From a virus, in the IMG/VR virus record IMGVR_UViG_3300044626_000173, positions 1-37,922 of that record: a DNA stretch of 37,922 bases; one strand, given 5' to 3'. Both the position numbers and the translations under genes were made by a program. This document shows positions 1 to 8,235 of the stretch, in pieces (position 1 is the stretch's first letter; every line of letters begins with the position of its first letter). The notes below the pieces were generated by a model, which was not told where the DNA came from, did not search any database, and was given only the letters and a program-made list of their open reading frames with translations.

Positions 1-327
1 CTGGATGAGGACTATATCGAGCGTAAGGCCTTCAAGGGCATTCGTCGTATCTACAGGAGCGACCTACTTGATGGTACGCTAGCGTGTGAAGCAGTCGAGC
101 AGCCGGTAGATGAGCCTACACCAGTGACAGTGGAGTCACCTGTTACGGAACCTAAGCACATACCGATAAATAACGAGTCTATGGAACAAAAGATTGTGTA
201 CTTGTATCCCAACAAGCGATGGGTGCGCACAGATGTCGAGGATATGGTGTTTGTCGGTATGAAGGGCGTCAACTTTCGCCAAGGTCAACGTATTTGGGTT
301 AAGAACAAGACGCTATGCATAAGATAA
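1..327 (+). CDS. 3' part of an unrecognised gene, cut by the window edge
   Basis: The reading frame is open from base 1 to the TAA at 325-327, giving at least 108 residues with no start inside the open part that is clearly preferred. An internal GTG at 124 could open a 67-residue protein, but the upstream codons look equally coding, so I treat it as truncated at its 5' end. The visible part has a basic, aromatic N-terminal segment, a Pro/Val/Glu-rich linker (about residues 37-55) and a compact C-terminal segment with KRWVRT and RIWVKNK. I do not recognise the family. The stop overlaps the ATG of the next small ORF at 315. Confidence 0.6.
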   Translation: MDEDYIERKAFKGIRRIYRSDLLDGTLACEAVEQPVDEPTPVTVESPVTEPKHIPINNESMEQKIVYLYPNKRWVRTDVEDMVFVGMKGVNFRQGQRIWVKNKTLCIR

Positions 328-518
328 CGCTTAAGGACAAGTTAGCGGTATACAACAAGCTTGAGCAGCTTAAGAGTAAGCTTAAGTCGCTTATAGCCGC
401 GTTAAGCGCAGGTTATGTTCTGCATATCGCACTTAAGTGGTGCTTAAGCTTGGTGAATGCACAAGAGATGCAGCTTAACACGTTTGAGTTGGCTATACTC
501 TGGATTATCTGTTCTTAA
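315..518 (+). CDS. Small Leu/Lys-rich hypothetical protein
   Basis: A 67-residue ORF whose ATG overlaps the end of the previous gene by 13 bases, the kind of overlap seen throughout this window. The first half is a Leu/Lys-patterned amphipathic helix, followed by two hydrophobic stretches (about residues 30-45 and 57-66). The DNA is unusual: CTTAAG occurs six times between 330 and 519, partly because CTT AAG encodes Leu-Lys. I do not recognise a family. It could be a small membrane-associated protein, or the sequence could be a non-coding repeat zone read as an ORF. Confidence 0.35.
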   Translation: MHKITLKDKLAVYNKLEQLKSKLKSLIAALSAGYVLHIALKWCLSLVNAQEMQLNTFELAILWIICS

Positions 519-1014
519 GCTTGAGCTTACTTCTTACTGTGTAGTTAAAGTTTGGCTTTATCTACTCTCTTACTCTTGCTTCGTGTTGCCGTGCGCACCG
601 GGCTCTGCCCAGTGCTTCACTCTCGCAGCTAACGCTGCTCACAGGAGGAGATAAACAATCCGGCAAGGAGAGTTGCGAGTGAGCATAGTACCCCCAAGAC
701 TCAGCATTACTGCCTATCTTGGGGGAGTACTATACAAAAATGAGATCAACGATCCGTATAAGTGTCGTCGTTTCGTTTCGCAATTACAGTCGTGAGTGAT
801 GGCTACCCGTTCGGGAAACTCTTGCCCTTCTCGTAGGCGTGACTGTCAGCACTCTGCAACTTTGAGACCGAAGCAGATGTTTAATCCAGCTCAAGAGGAA
901 TAGCTGGAACCATTTAGTCGCTCGTGCGTCCAGTGTTTCAGGTTGCGCAGAAGGTACACGGTCGTTATTTGACGACACTGAGAATCTAGAGCATCTTCAG
1001 GGAAAGTCAACACT
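519..1014. other. Gene-free, hairpin-rich leader before the large terminase gene
   Basis: About 500 bases with no convincing gene. It contains a strong hairpin (685-733, listed separately), a 7-bp hairpin TCCAGCT/AGCTGGA (885-891 with 902-908) and a possible closing stem ACAGTC/GACTGT (786-791 with 841-846). A 38-codon ORF starting GTG at 679 has AAGGAG about 9 bases upstream and ends at 795, but it runs through the large hairpin and has no recognisable features, so I do not call it. No sigma-70-type promoter or tRNA fold is convincing. Confidence 0.5.
685..733 (+). terminator. Strong stem-loop, terminator-like but without a T-run
   Basis: Bases 685-699 pair with 717-733 over 15 base pairs, interrupted only by a two-base bulge (AG at 726-727), around a 17-base loop. 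The core is CCCCCAAGA against TCTTGGGGG. No T-run follows on either strand, so a classical intrinsic terminator is uncertain. It may instead be a processing site or a stabilising 5' structure for the terminase-portal transcript. Confidence 0.5.
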
Positions 1015-2733
1015 ATGAATGAAGAAAAACAGGAAATTATCGAGAAAGTTTTAGCTTATAAGCTGGAAGAACATCCGACGTTGCCAGCGCCCAATAAGCG
1101 GCAGCGGCTGGAGATGATCGAGAACATTGGCCCGGAGAAGGTGCTTGATCTGTTCCTGATGCGGGAGAACAAGATTAAGGCTGAGCAGAACGATCCGATG
1201 CGCTATGGCCACGAGCTGCCGCACTGGCCGGATGCGGACAAGCTGCTCGATCGCTTTAACGAGATCGTCGTCCTTGGCGGGAACCGGTCAGGCAAGACTG
1301 AGTACGCAGCCAAACGTATGGCGCAGGCTTTTGTGGGGACAGATCTCAACGGCCAAGCGCCGTCTTGGGTAAAGGAACGCTACAACAAGCGCAACGTCCG
1401 TATCTGGTGCTTTCACACTAACCACATGACAAGCGTGTCTGCCCAGCAGAACGTCTTCTATAAGTACCTGCCGCCTGAGATCCGCAACATCAAGCGCACT
1501 AACCATACGCAGATTAGCTTTAGCCAGAAGAACGGGTTCAGCGACAATACTGCGGTGTACATGGGCAACCAGATCTGGTTTCTTAATTACGCCCAGGACA
1601 TCAAGGTCGTCGAAGGTGGCGAGGTGGACTACGTCTGGTGCGATGAACTTGTCCCGCAGAACTGGCTCGACACCCTGCGCTACCGTTTGGTCACCCGGTC
1701 CGGTAAACTCATCGTCACCTTTACGCCGGTGCAAGGGTACACCCAGGTCGTAAAGGAGTACATCAACAGCGCCAAGGTCACGGCTACCCGCAAATCTCCA
1801 TTGTTACCCAATAACAATGTTCTAACGGTCCCCAAAGGCGAAATGCCCTACCAAGCAGAGAACTTGTACGGTAGACACGCCTGTATCTGGTATCATACCG
1901 AATTAAACCCGTATAACAACTGGGAGCGCATGAAGCAAGAGCTGTCTGGCCGTTCCAGCCACGACATTAAGATTCGCGCTTATGGTTGGGCAGATCAGAC
2001 AGCCGGTTCCGAATTCCCCATGTTTGGTGACCATAACCTGTGGAAAGGTGACGCAGAGGACGTTATTCCTGACGGAAGTAACTATATGGCGGTCGATCCA
2101 GCAGGTGCTCGGAACTGGTTTATGCTTTGGGCTAGGGTAGACAAGTACGGTATACTATGGGTCTACCGTGAATGGCCGGACCAAAGCTACGGCGAATGGG
2201 CGCTGCCTAGTGACAAGGCCGACGGACGAGCTGGACCGGCACAGAAGGCTGGTGCAGGCCGTGGGGTGAACGAATATACCGAGCTTATCTGGAGCCTAGA
2301 GACAGCCGGAGACAAGCGTGAGATGATTGTGGACCGTTGGATTGACCCTCGGACGGCTGGCACAGAGACGATCACTAAGGACGGCGGCGTTACTGTCCTT
2401 GATTTGCTTAGTCAGGCTGACAATCCGCTTATCTTTACGCCTTCAGCAGCCCTGCCAATTGAGGAGCGAGTGCTATTAATTAATGATCTTTTGTCATGGA
2501 ATAGAGAAAAACCAATGGAAAAAGGTGTAAACCATCCAAAACTAATGATTCACGAGTCTTGCCAAAACTTAATATACAGTTTAAAGGAATGGTCTGGACA
2601 AGACGGACAAAAAGGTGCTAGTAAAGATCCAATTGACGCCTTAGGGTATATGGTTGTTATGCAGCCTATATACTTTGGCGGCTTGGATTGGGAAAAACAG
2701 TCCAAACGAATGTCTATGACAGGAAGTTATTAA
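1015..2733 (+). CDS. terL: Terminase large subunit (packaging ATPase and nuclease)
   Basis: This 572-residue protein is the motor that translocates DNA into the prohead through the portal and cuts concatemers. The N-terminal ATPase has Walker A GGNRSGKT (residues 88-95) and a Walker B strand ending in the acidic pair D210-E211 (VDYVWCDE). The C-terminal RNase H-like nuclease begins with MAVDPAG (D361) and has a late Asp in KDPIDALGY, as expected for metal-binding acids. Length fits the family. Start ATG at 1015 has only a weak purine stretch upstream. It is followed after one base by the portal gene. The last ~90 codons are much more AT-rich than the rest, see findings. Confidence 0.95.
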   Translation: MNEEKQEIIEKVLAYKLEEHPTLPAPNKRQRLEMIENIGPEKVLDLFLMRENKIKAEQNDPMRYGHELPHWPDADKLLDRFNEIVVLGGNRSGKTEYAAKRMAQAFVGTDLNGQAPSWVKERYNKRNVRIWCFHTNHMTSVSAQQNVFYKYLPPEIRNIKRTNHTQISFSQKNGFSDNTAVYMGNQIWFLNYAQDIKVVEGGEVDYVWCDELVPQNWLDTLRYRLVTRSGKLIVTFTPVQGYTQVVKEYINSAKVTATRKSPLLPNNNVLTVPKGEMPYQAENLYGRHACIWYHTELNPYNNWERMKQELSGRSSHDIKIRAYGWADQTAGSEFPMFGDHNLWKGDAEDVIPDGSNYMAVDPAGARNWFMLWARVDKYGILWVYREWPDQSYGEWALPSDKADGRAGPAQKAGAGRGVNEYTELIWSLETAGDKREMIVDRWIDPRTAGTETITKDGGVTVLDLLSQADNPLIFTPSAALPIEERVLLINDLLSWNREKPMEKGVNHPKLMIHESCQNLIYSLKEWSGQDGQKGASKDPIDALGYMVVMQPIYFGGLDWEKQSKRMSMTGSY

Positions 2734-2734
2734 C

Positions 2735-4846
2735 ATGATATCACAAGTTGACCCTTTAGCTATTGCTTCAGATACGCCTGACATTGGCGAGCTGTTGAGC
2801 GAGTACAATCGCTCAATGATTAACTCGTCGCAGGGTAACTTGGTAACGAAGTTTGATAATATTCGTTTTTCCAGATGGGCTGGACAGACTGATGACGGCA
2901 AAAAGCACAGCAATTCGCGTCCCGAGGGTAGTCCAGCATGGCCATTTGAAGGTGCAAGTGACGTTCGCAATCGCCTTATCGACTCTTCTTGTAACGAGTT
3001 GTCAGCTTTGCTAGTGACTGCGTTTCAGCGTGCAACCATTAGAGCGTCTGGTGTTACGCTTGACGATGCGCCGATGAGTGGCATTGCGACAAATCTTTTG
3101 CACTGGATTCGCGACTCTAAGATGCCGCAGGAGCTTCGTAAAGAGGCTGAGCTTGGCGCTCAATACGCTTTGCAGTACGGCTGGAGCGCTTTCTTTGTGG
3201 GCTGGCAGCAGAACATCAGCAAGCGTACACAAGAGATTACCGCTCAAGAACTGTTCCAGATGGCTGCACAAGCACAAGGGTCAGTCTTGGCTGAGTTGCC
3301 ACAGATGATCCTCGATGCGCCTGATCAAGCTGCTGCGATTCTTCAAGCTGCAATCCCTGACCTTGATGCTTCAGAAGCTAAGCGCATGGTTAATGAGATG
3401 GCTGAAACAGGCGTAGCGACGTATGACCAAGAGTACGTCAGTCGTAATCTTCCCGAGATCGTTGCGCTTAAGCCTTGGGATGAGATCATCGTTCCACCAG
3501 AGACGGCTGATTTGCAGCGATCACGGGTAATCTATCGCAGAACATGGATGTCTGAGGTTGAGTTGCGCGAGAAGATCACGACGGAAGGCTGGGATCCAGC
3601 TTGGGTTGATCGTGCGTTGCAACAGATCGGCAAGAGCAGTACTTTTTACAACATCAACCTACTGCCAACAACAAACATGTTGGTTTACAACGGTGTAAAC
3701 TACATGAACATGGTGGAGGTTGTTTATGCTTATACCAAAAGCCTCGACGGAAAAGCGCCTGCGATCTACTTCACCGTTTTTTGTCCGCAAGCAGCCTCAA
3801 ATCGAAAGGAAGATGCAGCCTCATGGGCCATTCATCAACGCCTTGATTACGCTCACGGCGAATACCCGTTTGTTGAGTTCCGTCGCGAGCAGTTGCGCCG
3901 TGCTGTTGTTGACACTCGTGGTATACCCGAGTTGGCTGTCACTGATCAAGACGAGATTAAAGCGCAACACGACTCCATCCGGGATCATACTGCCTTCTCG
4001 ACTCTTCCTCCCATCAAAGTCGTCAAACGAATTGGTGCCATCAACAAAGTGGGCCCTGGAGTACAGCTCCCTGTCGTAAGCCCATCGGACTACAGCTTCA
4101 TGGAGCCACCGGCTCGTGAACCTACGGTGGCGTTTAACTTAATCAATCGCGTCGAAGCAAATCACGCTGCTTACTTTGGCACGATTAATCCATTGGTGCC
4201 ACCGGCCAAGACGCAGATGTTGCAGCAGTTGCTCGTAAATAGTTGGCTGCTTAGCTGGCGCAGCATTTACAGGCAGATGTTTGCCTTGTGCTGCCAGTAC
4301 ATGAGTCCAGAAGAAATTCAGCGTATTACTGGCGGTCAGTTGCCACAGAGTATGTCTGAGATCCACAATGAGTTTGATCTTAACGTCCGCTTTGACGTGA
4401 TGGACATGGACAAGGAGTACATCGCGCAAAAGATCGACTTCCTTACCAAGGTCGCGCAACTCGACACAGGTGGCGTGCTTAACAGGACGCGCCTCACCGA
4501 GATGATGATTCAAGCTATCGCGCCTGAGATGGCAAGCGAGCTTATCGTCAACCAACAGCAAGCTAGTGCGCAAATGTTCAAAGATGTGCAGAGTGACATT
4601 GGCATGATGTTGCTTGGCAACGAGGCGCTTTACCAAGCTAACGACCCTGCTGCACAGACTAAGCTGCAATACACGCAGCAGGTTATGCAGGCTAACCCGA
4701 AAGCGCAGGCTGCGTTGCAGCAGGATGAGAACTTCCGTGCGCTGTTTGAGAACTACGTCAAGAGCTTGCAGATGTCGATTATGCAGCAGCAGAACGCGCA
4801 GATTGGCCGGATTGGTGTAACTCCAGTATCTCAACAGCAAGCTTAA
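2735..4846 (+). CDS. Portal protein, long podovirus type
   Basis: A 703-residue protein between the large terminase and the head genes, the normal place for the portal, the dodecameric ring at the capsid vertex through which DNA enters and leaves. Its length resembles the long P22-like portals (about 725 residues) rather than the ~400-550 of most siphoviruses. The N-terminal part has the Trp/Pro-rich AWPFEGASDVR region often seen in such portals, and the C-terminus is Gln/Ala/Met-rich (ending VSQQQA), consistent with a helical barrel or crown. ATG at 2735 has AGGAAG about 10 bases upstream, one of few SD-like sites among the head genes. Assignment rests on size, context and composition. Confidence 0.88.
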   Translation: MISQVDPLAIASDTPDIGELLSEYNRSMINSSQGNLVTKFDNIRFSRWAGQTDDGKKHSNSRPEGSPAWPFEGASDVRNRLIDSSCNELSALLVTAFQRATIRASGVTLDDAPMSGIATNLLHWIRDSKMPQELRKEAELGAQYALQYGWSAFFVGWQQNISKRTQEITAQELFQMAAQAQGSVLAELPQMILDAPDQAAAILQAAIPDLDASEAKRMVNEMAETGVATYDQEYVSRNLPEIVALKPWDEIIVPPETADLQRSRVIYRRTWMSEVELREKITTEGWDPAWVDRALQQIGKSSTFYNINLLPTTNMLVYNGVNYMNMVEVVYAYTKSLDGKAPAIYFTVFCPQAASNRKEDAASWAIHQRLDYAHGEYPFVEFRREQLRRAVVDTRGIPELAVTDQDEIKAQHDSIRDHTAFSTLPPIKVVKRIGAINKVGPGVQLPVVSPSDYSFMEPPAREPTVAFNLINRVEANHAAYFGTINPLVPPAKTQMLQQLLVNSWLLSWRSIYRQMFALCCQYMSPEEIQRITGGQLPQSMSEIHNEFDLNVRFDVMDMDKEYIAQKIDFLTKVAQLDTGGVLNRTRLTEMMIQAIAPEMASELIVNQQQASAQMFKDVQSDIGMMLLGNEALYQANDPAAQTKLQYTQQVMQANPKAQAALQQDENFRALFENYVKSLQMSIMQQQNAQIGRIGVTPVSQQQA

Positions 4847-4847
4847 T

Positions 4848-5837
4848 ATGGCAGGAAAGCCAAAACAAAAACAAGACTGGGGAAGCGCAGAGGCTGAAAA
4901 AGCACTTGTTCAACGTCTTAAAGATGAGGCGGAAAAAGAAAAAGTTAGAGATTACGCAAACCTTTTAGAGTACGCTAAACAAAACATACTAAATCCAGAA
5001 TTCTCAGCAAAAGGTAAAGTGTCTGGATATGACGTTGCTGCTCCATATTATGGAGAGCAGGCACAACCACAACTTCAAGCAGCATCTGAATACGCAAAGA
5101 TGCTTGCTGCGGATCAAGCTGCAAAAGTAACTGTTCCAGAAGAGTACTACGCTAACTTACAGCGTCAGGTTCCAGTTTTAGTTGACGCTTACGTTCCAGC
5201 ATACAATAAGACAAAAGACTTTGTTGGAATGCCGTCGTTTCCGTTGTTTCAACAGTACTATGTTAGTAACGAACAAAATGCTATTAAAAACAATTTTTCT
5301 CCACAAGCTGTAACTCAAGAAGCGGTTCAGCAAAACTTAATGAATTACTGGCAGAGTACGCTTGAGCATGAGGCTGGGCACGTTGCAGACTCAAGCGTTT
5401 CATTTGCAAAACGTCCATCTAGAACATTCGGAGAATACGATCCTAGCACAATACGAAATCTAGGATACATGGCTCAAGAGAACCACCTTGTTACTGGACT
5501 TGGAAAAGTTCAGCGGGAATACTACTCGCAAACTGGCAAGCGGTTTGAGTCTCCTGAAGAGTTCAAAAACTTCTTGTTTGATCTTACGCAAAAGAAAGAC
5601 ACGGAAGAGGCTATTTCTGGATTTTCTGAGGAAGCAAAACGAACACTTCGTTATCAGATTGAAAACGCAAAAGACGTAAAAACGTACTATGATAATTTGC
5701 AGAAGTGGGAAAAGGGCATTCCAATTTTAAGAGGCTTTGAACCACTTAAGCGAGGAGATCCAGACTTGCTAGAAAAAAGCGCACAGTTGATTCCGGCGCT
5801 TGTGCAAGTTGACAACCGCTACAATTCTAACGTATGA
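4848..5837 (+). CDS. HExxH metallopeptidase-like head-module protein
   Basis: A 329-residue protein directly after the portal, starting one base after its stop with no Shine-Dalgarno. It carries HEAGH at residues 174-178, the HExxH zinc-binding signature of zincins; the downstream QENH segment could provide a further Glu ligand, though this is a guess. The N-terminal ~45 residues are highly charged and probably helical; the C-terminal third is also helical. A maturation protease often sits between portal and capsid genes, but those are usually serine peptidases, so a zinc peptidase here would be unusual. Alternatives are a virion-carried peptidase delivered into the host or a degenerate, non-catalytic fold. 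The DNA is AT-richer than the portal gene. Confidence 0.7.
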   Translation: MAGKPKQKQDWGSAEAEKALVQRLKDEAEKEKVRDYANLLEYAKQNILNPEFSAKGKVSGYDVAAPYYGEQAQPQLQAASEYAKMLAADQAAKVTVPEEYYANLQRQVPVLVDAYVPAYNKTKDFVGMPSFPLFQQYYVSNEQNAIKNNFSPQAVTQEAVQQNLMNYWQSTLEHEAGHVADSSVSFAKRPSRTFGEYDPSTIRNLGYMAQENHLVTGLGKVQREYYSQTGKRFESPEEFKNFLFDLTQKKDTEEAISGFSEEAKRTLRYQIENAKDVKTYYDNLQKWEKGIPILRGFEPLKRGDPDLLEKSAQLIPALVQVDNRYNSNV

Positions 5838-6085
5838 CGGAAAATCAAAAGGACGCCTTTGGTTTTTCAGGGAAAAACAATACCTGGAGCGAAGTGCTTA
5901 GAGTTATCGAGCAGTTGCAGGAACAGCACTGGATGATGGCTATAAGTAAAGATTGCAAAGGAGAAGATAGAATACATTCAGCAGGGCAAGCTGATGGCAT
6001 TAATCTTACTTTAAGCACACTTATTGAATTAAGAAGACAAGCAAGAGAATTAAATGGCTTGACTAATAACGAAAATTTGGCATAA
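5834..6085 (+). CDS. Small conserved-looking head-module protein
   Basis: An 83-residue protein whose ATG overlaps the TGA of the previous gene (ATGA), suggesting translational coupling. It has a Trp-containing N-terminal half and a helical C-terminal half with a HSAGQADGINLTLSTL segment. Short proteins with a similar H-A-G-x-A-D-G pattern are, from memory, common beside phage portal genes, but I know no function. AT-rich like its upstream neighbour. Confidence 0.7.
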   Translation: MTENQKDAFGFSGKNNTWSEVLRVIEQLQEQHWMMAISKDCKGEDRIHSAGQADGINLTLSTLIELRRQARELNGLTNNENLA

Positions 6086-6117
6086 CGCCACTAGCGGGCT
6101 AACCAGCGTTACTGGTT
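6083..6117 (+). promoter_or_regulatory. Two mutually exclusive hairpins before the scaffold gene
   Basis: AACCAG (6101-6106) pairs perfectly with CTGGTT (6112-6117) around a 5-base loop. TAACGC (6083-6088) pairs perfectly with GCGTTA (6106-6111), which covers the loop of the first hairpin, so both cannot form together. The short hairpin is followed by TGATTATATAAAGG, too poor in T for a strong terminator. It may tune read-through or translation of the gene at 6149. Confidence 0.4.
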
Positions 6118-6148
6118 TGATTATATAAAGGACTTGCTACCTATTAGC

Positions 6149-7144
6149 ATGAACGAAACACAATCACAGCCTGACGCCGGGAGTCAGGAGGCAGGAACGA
6201 CACCCGTTGCACAAAAACTCGGTTTGCTGGATCAGCAAAGTCTTAGCGACTTGCTTAAATCTGGTTTCCTTGACGAGAAGGAGGCAACTCCCGCCAAAGA
6301 GGAGCAGGCTGAATCTGAGGTTGACACTGAGGAGCCAATTGTGGACTCGGAAGTGGAAGCTGAGGTTGAAGCCGATCAGCCCATTGAAGAAGCTGAAGTT
6401 GAAGAAAGTTCGTTAAGCAAAGGCGTACAGAAGCGCATCAACAAGTTAGTTGCTGCGAAGAAGGCCGCTCAAGCTGAATTGGAAACGCAAAAGTCGCGTT
6501 TATCTGAACTGCAAAGAGAACTTGAGACTGCAAAGTCTTCTGCTCCTGCACGCCAGGTTGACGTATCTGATGCTGTCGAGCGTTTAACCACCATCGAACA
6601 GGTGAAGGAAGAGCGCCAGAGAGCGTTGGATGTCATTTTGTGGTGCGAAGAGAACCCAGATGGAGGAGTAATTACCCTACCAGATGGATCTGAGCGGGAC
6701 TTAACCGATCAGGAAGTTCGCAGCATGAAACGATTGGCGATTCGGCGCAAGGAAATCGAGCTGCCAGCCCGCGAGGAATATCTGCAACAGCAGACATACG
6801 TCGATGGTGAAGTGGTAAAAGACTTTCCTTGGTGGAGCAAACCAGAGACTGAGGAGTATCAAACTGCTCAGCAGATTCTGCGTGAGTTCCCAGAGCTAAA
6901 GAAGCGCAGAGCAGATTGGAAACATGTTGCTGGATTACTAGTTATGGGAATCAAAGCCTACGGCGAAAAGAAAGCACAGAAAAAATCAACTGCACCAATC
7001 AAGCGTGCGCCAGTGCAACCGTCCATTAAGGCGGCTCCTGCGCGGACGACTCAAACGGACCTTCAGAAAGCCAAGCAATCGTTCGTTAGGAACAATTCAA
7101 GAGATGGGATGACTGACGTGATTAAAGCAATGGGACTTGTGTAA
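6149..7144 (+). CDS. Scaffolding-like protein
   Basis: A 331-residue protein immediately before the major capsid gene, where internal scaffolds are encoded. The first ~95 residues are very acidic (runs of Glu/Asp/Val), residues ~95-150 form a Lys/Glu/Gln/Leu coiled coil, and the C-terminal ~60 residues are basic and disordered-looking (KKSTAPIKRAP, ending VIKAMGLV). A helical body with a basic C-terminal capsid-binding tail is the usual design of scaffolds that organise prohead assembly. I chose ATG at 6149; a TTG at 6134 would add five residues but lies only one base after the AAAGGA stretch. The alternative is another acidic structural protein. Confidence 0.8.
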   Translation: MNETQSQPDAGSQEAGTTPVAQKLGLLDQQSLSDLLKSGFLDEKEATPAKEEQAESEVDTEEPIVDSEVEAEVEADQPIEEAEVEESSLSKGVQKRINKLVAAKKAAQAELETQKSRLSELQRELETAKSSAPARQVDVSDAVERLTTIEQVKEERQRALDVILWCEENPDGGVITLPDGSERDLTDQEVRSMKRLAIRRKEIELPAREEYLQQQTYVDGEVVKDFPWWSKPETEEYQTAQQILREFPELKKRRADWKHVAGLLVMGIKAYGEKKAQKKSTAPIKRAPVQPSIKAAPARTTQTDLQKAKQSFVRNNSRDGMTDVIKAMGLV

Positions 7145-7179
7145 GTCCTTAACAATCAAACTTAGTTTTACTCTTATTT

Positions 7180-8235
7180 ATGGCTATTCTTACTGAACCT
7201 AATCTTAGCGGTCGCGGTCTACGCGAAGATCTGATGGACATGATTGCGCTCGTTGACGCAAAAGACACTCCTTTTACGTCGATGGCTCGCAAAGGCAGCA
7301 AGCCCGGGAATATGTACTTCCGCTGGCAGTCTGACTCGCTTCCTACCCCTCAGGTAGGTGGTGTGGTGGACGGCACGGACGTTTCCACCTACGACAACTA
7401 CGTCGTTGGCTACCGTGCTGAACTCGCAAACTACGCACAGGTGTTCCGCCGTGCAGTGCGCGTGTCCCGCCTTACTCAGGACATCGCTGATGTCGCAGGT
7501 GTGCGTGACGAACTGGCTGACAACGTCAGCAAGGGGATCACTGGCATCAAGCGTGACATGGAAGCGACCTTCACGTCGAACCAGCTCTCGCAGCAGGACA
7601 ACGGCACGACTCAGGCTTACCGCACCGCTGGTGTGCAGACCTGGATCAGCAACGCTGGTACTGGCACACCAACTCCTGGAGACATCCCTTCGATCTTCCG
7701 TACTCCTACGACCTCGATCCTCACTGGTGCATCCAGCGGGTTGACGGATGCAGGTGTGCAGGGACTTCTGAAGTCGATCTTCGACCAGACTGGTCACTAC
7801 ACCAGCTTCGACGCCATCGTCGGAACTGACCTGAAGCGTGCTTTCACCGGCCTGCTCGGAACAACGGCTCTGACGACTGTCAGCAATGCTACTAACACGC
7901 TTGCTGCTGGTGCTACCAAGGTGCAGACCTTCCAGCGTGACGCTGCGGCTGACACCTTCATTCAGAGCTTGGACGTGTTCCAAGGTGACTTCGGAACGGT
8001 GCGTCTGCATCCTTCCACGTTCATCGGAACTGTGTCTGGCACAAGCTGGACGCCAACTCCTTATAAAGGTCTTGTGCTTGACATGAACCTCATCGAGGTT
8101 CGCTACGGCGGCAACGTCGCTAACGTCACTGCACTGCCAGATTACGGTGGTGGCCCTGCTCGCTTGATCGAAGCAGTTGCTGGCTTGGTTGTCGGCAACC
8201 CGCTCGGCCTCGGGAAATTCGACTACTCCTCCTAG
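7180..8235 (+). CDS. Major capsid protein, SU10/DUF5309 type
   Basis: A 351-residue protein with the N-terminal pattern DTPFTSMARKG, then WQSDSLPTP, a long helical region ending in RRAVRVS, and beta-rich domains thereafter. This arrangement matches the DUF5309 (SU10-type) HK97-fold capsid family as I remember it. It follows a scaffold-like gene after 35 bases. Codon choice is more GC-rich than its neighbours and dominated by preferred-looking codons, as expected for the most abundant virion protein. There is no Shine-Dalgarno: the start is preceded by a T/A-rich stretch (CTCTTATTT). It ends in two consecutive TAG codons, which would ensure tight termination. Confidence 0.9.
   Translation: MAILTEPNLSGRGLREDLMDMIALVDAKDTPFTSMARKGSKPGNMYFRWQSDSLPTPQVGGVVDGTDVSTYDNYVVGYRAELANYAQVFRRAVRVSRLTQDIADVAGVRDELADNVSKGITGIKRDMEATFTSNQLSQQDNGTTQAYRTAGVQTWISNAGTGTPTPGDIPSIFRTPTTSILTGASSGLTDAGVQGLLKSIFDQTGHYTSFDAIVGTDLKRAFTGLLGTTALTTVSNATNTLAAGATKVQTFQRDAAADTFIQSLDVFQGDFGTVRLHPSTFIGTVSGTSWTPTPYKGLVLDMNLIEVRYGGNVANVTALPDYGGGPARLIEAVAGLVVGNPLGLGKFDYSS

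Noticed and set aside
457-654. 65-codon plus-strand ORF in the leader
   Set aside because: No ribosome site, Cys/Leu/Tyr-rich and no continuity with neighbours; the leader looks non-coding.
679-795. GTG-started 38-codon ORF with AAGGAG upstream
   Set aside because: It runs through the strong hairpin at 685-733 and has no recognisable features; kept only as a remark in the leader entry.
740-1010. Possible tRNA or tRNA-like structure in the leader
   Set aside because: Several short stems occur, but no cloverleaf with a T-loop and anticodon stem could be built.
1288-1734. 148-codon ORF on the minus strand
   Set aside because: Antisense to the ATPase domain of the large terminase, no motif.
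3720-4079. 119-codon ORF on the plus strand
   Set aside because: Out-of-frame shadow of the portal gene.
4139-4840. 233-codon ORF on the minus strand
   Set aside because: Antisense to the portal gene, Leu/His/Arg-rich low-quality sequence, no recognisable motif.
7219-8010. 263-codon ORF on the minus strand
   Set aside because: It lies entirely within the major capsid gene; its Ser/Arg/Val/His-rich sequence is what the complement of such codons gives, and no other gene is on that strand.
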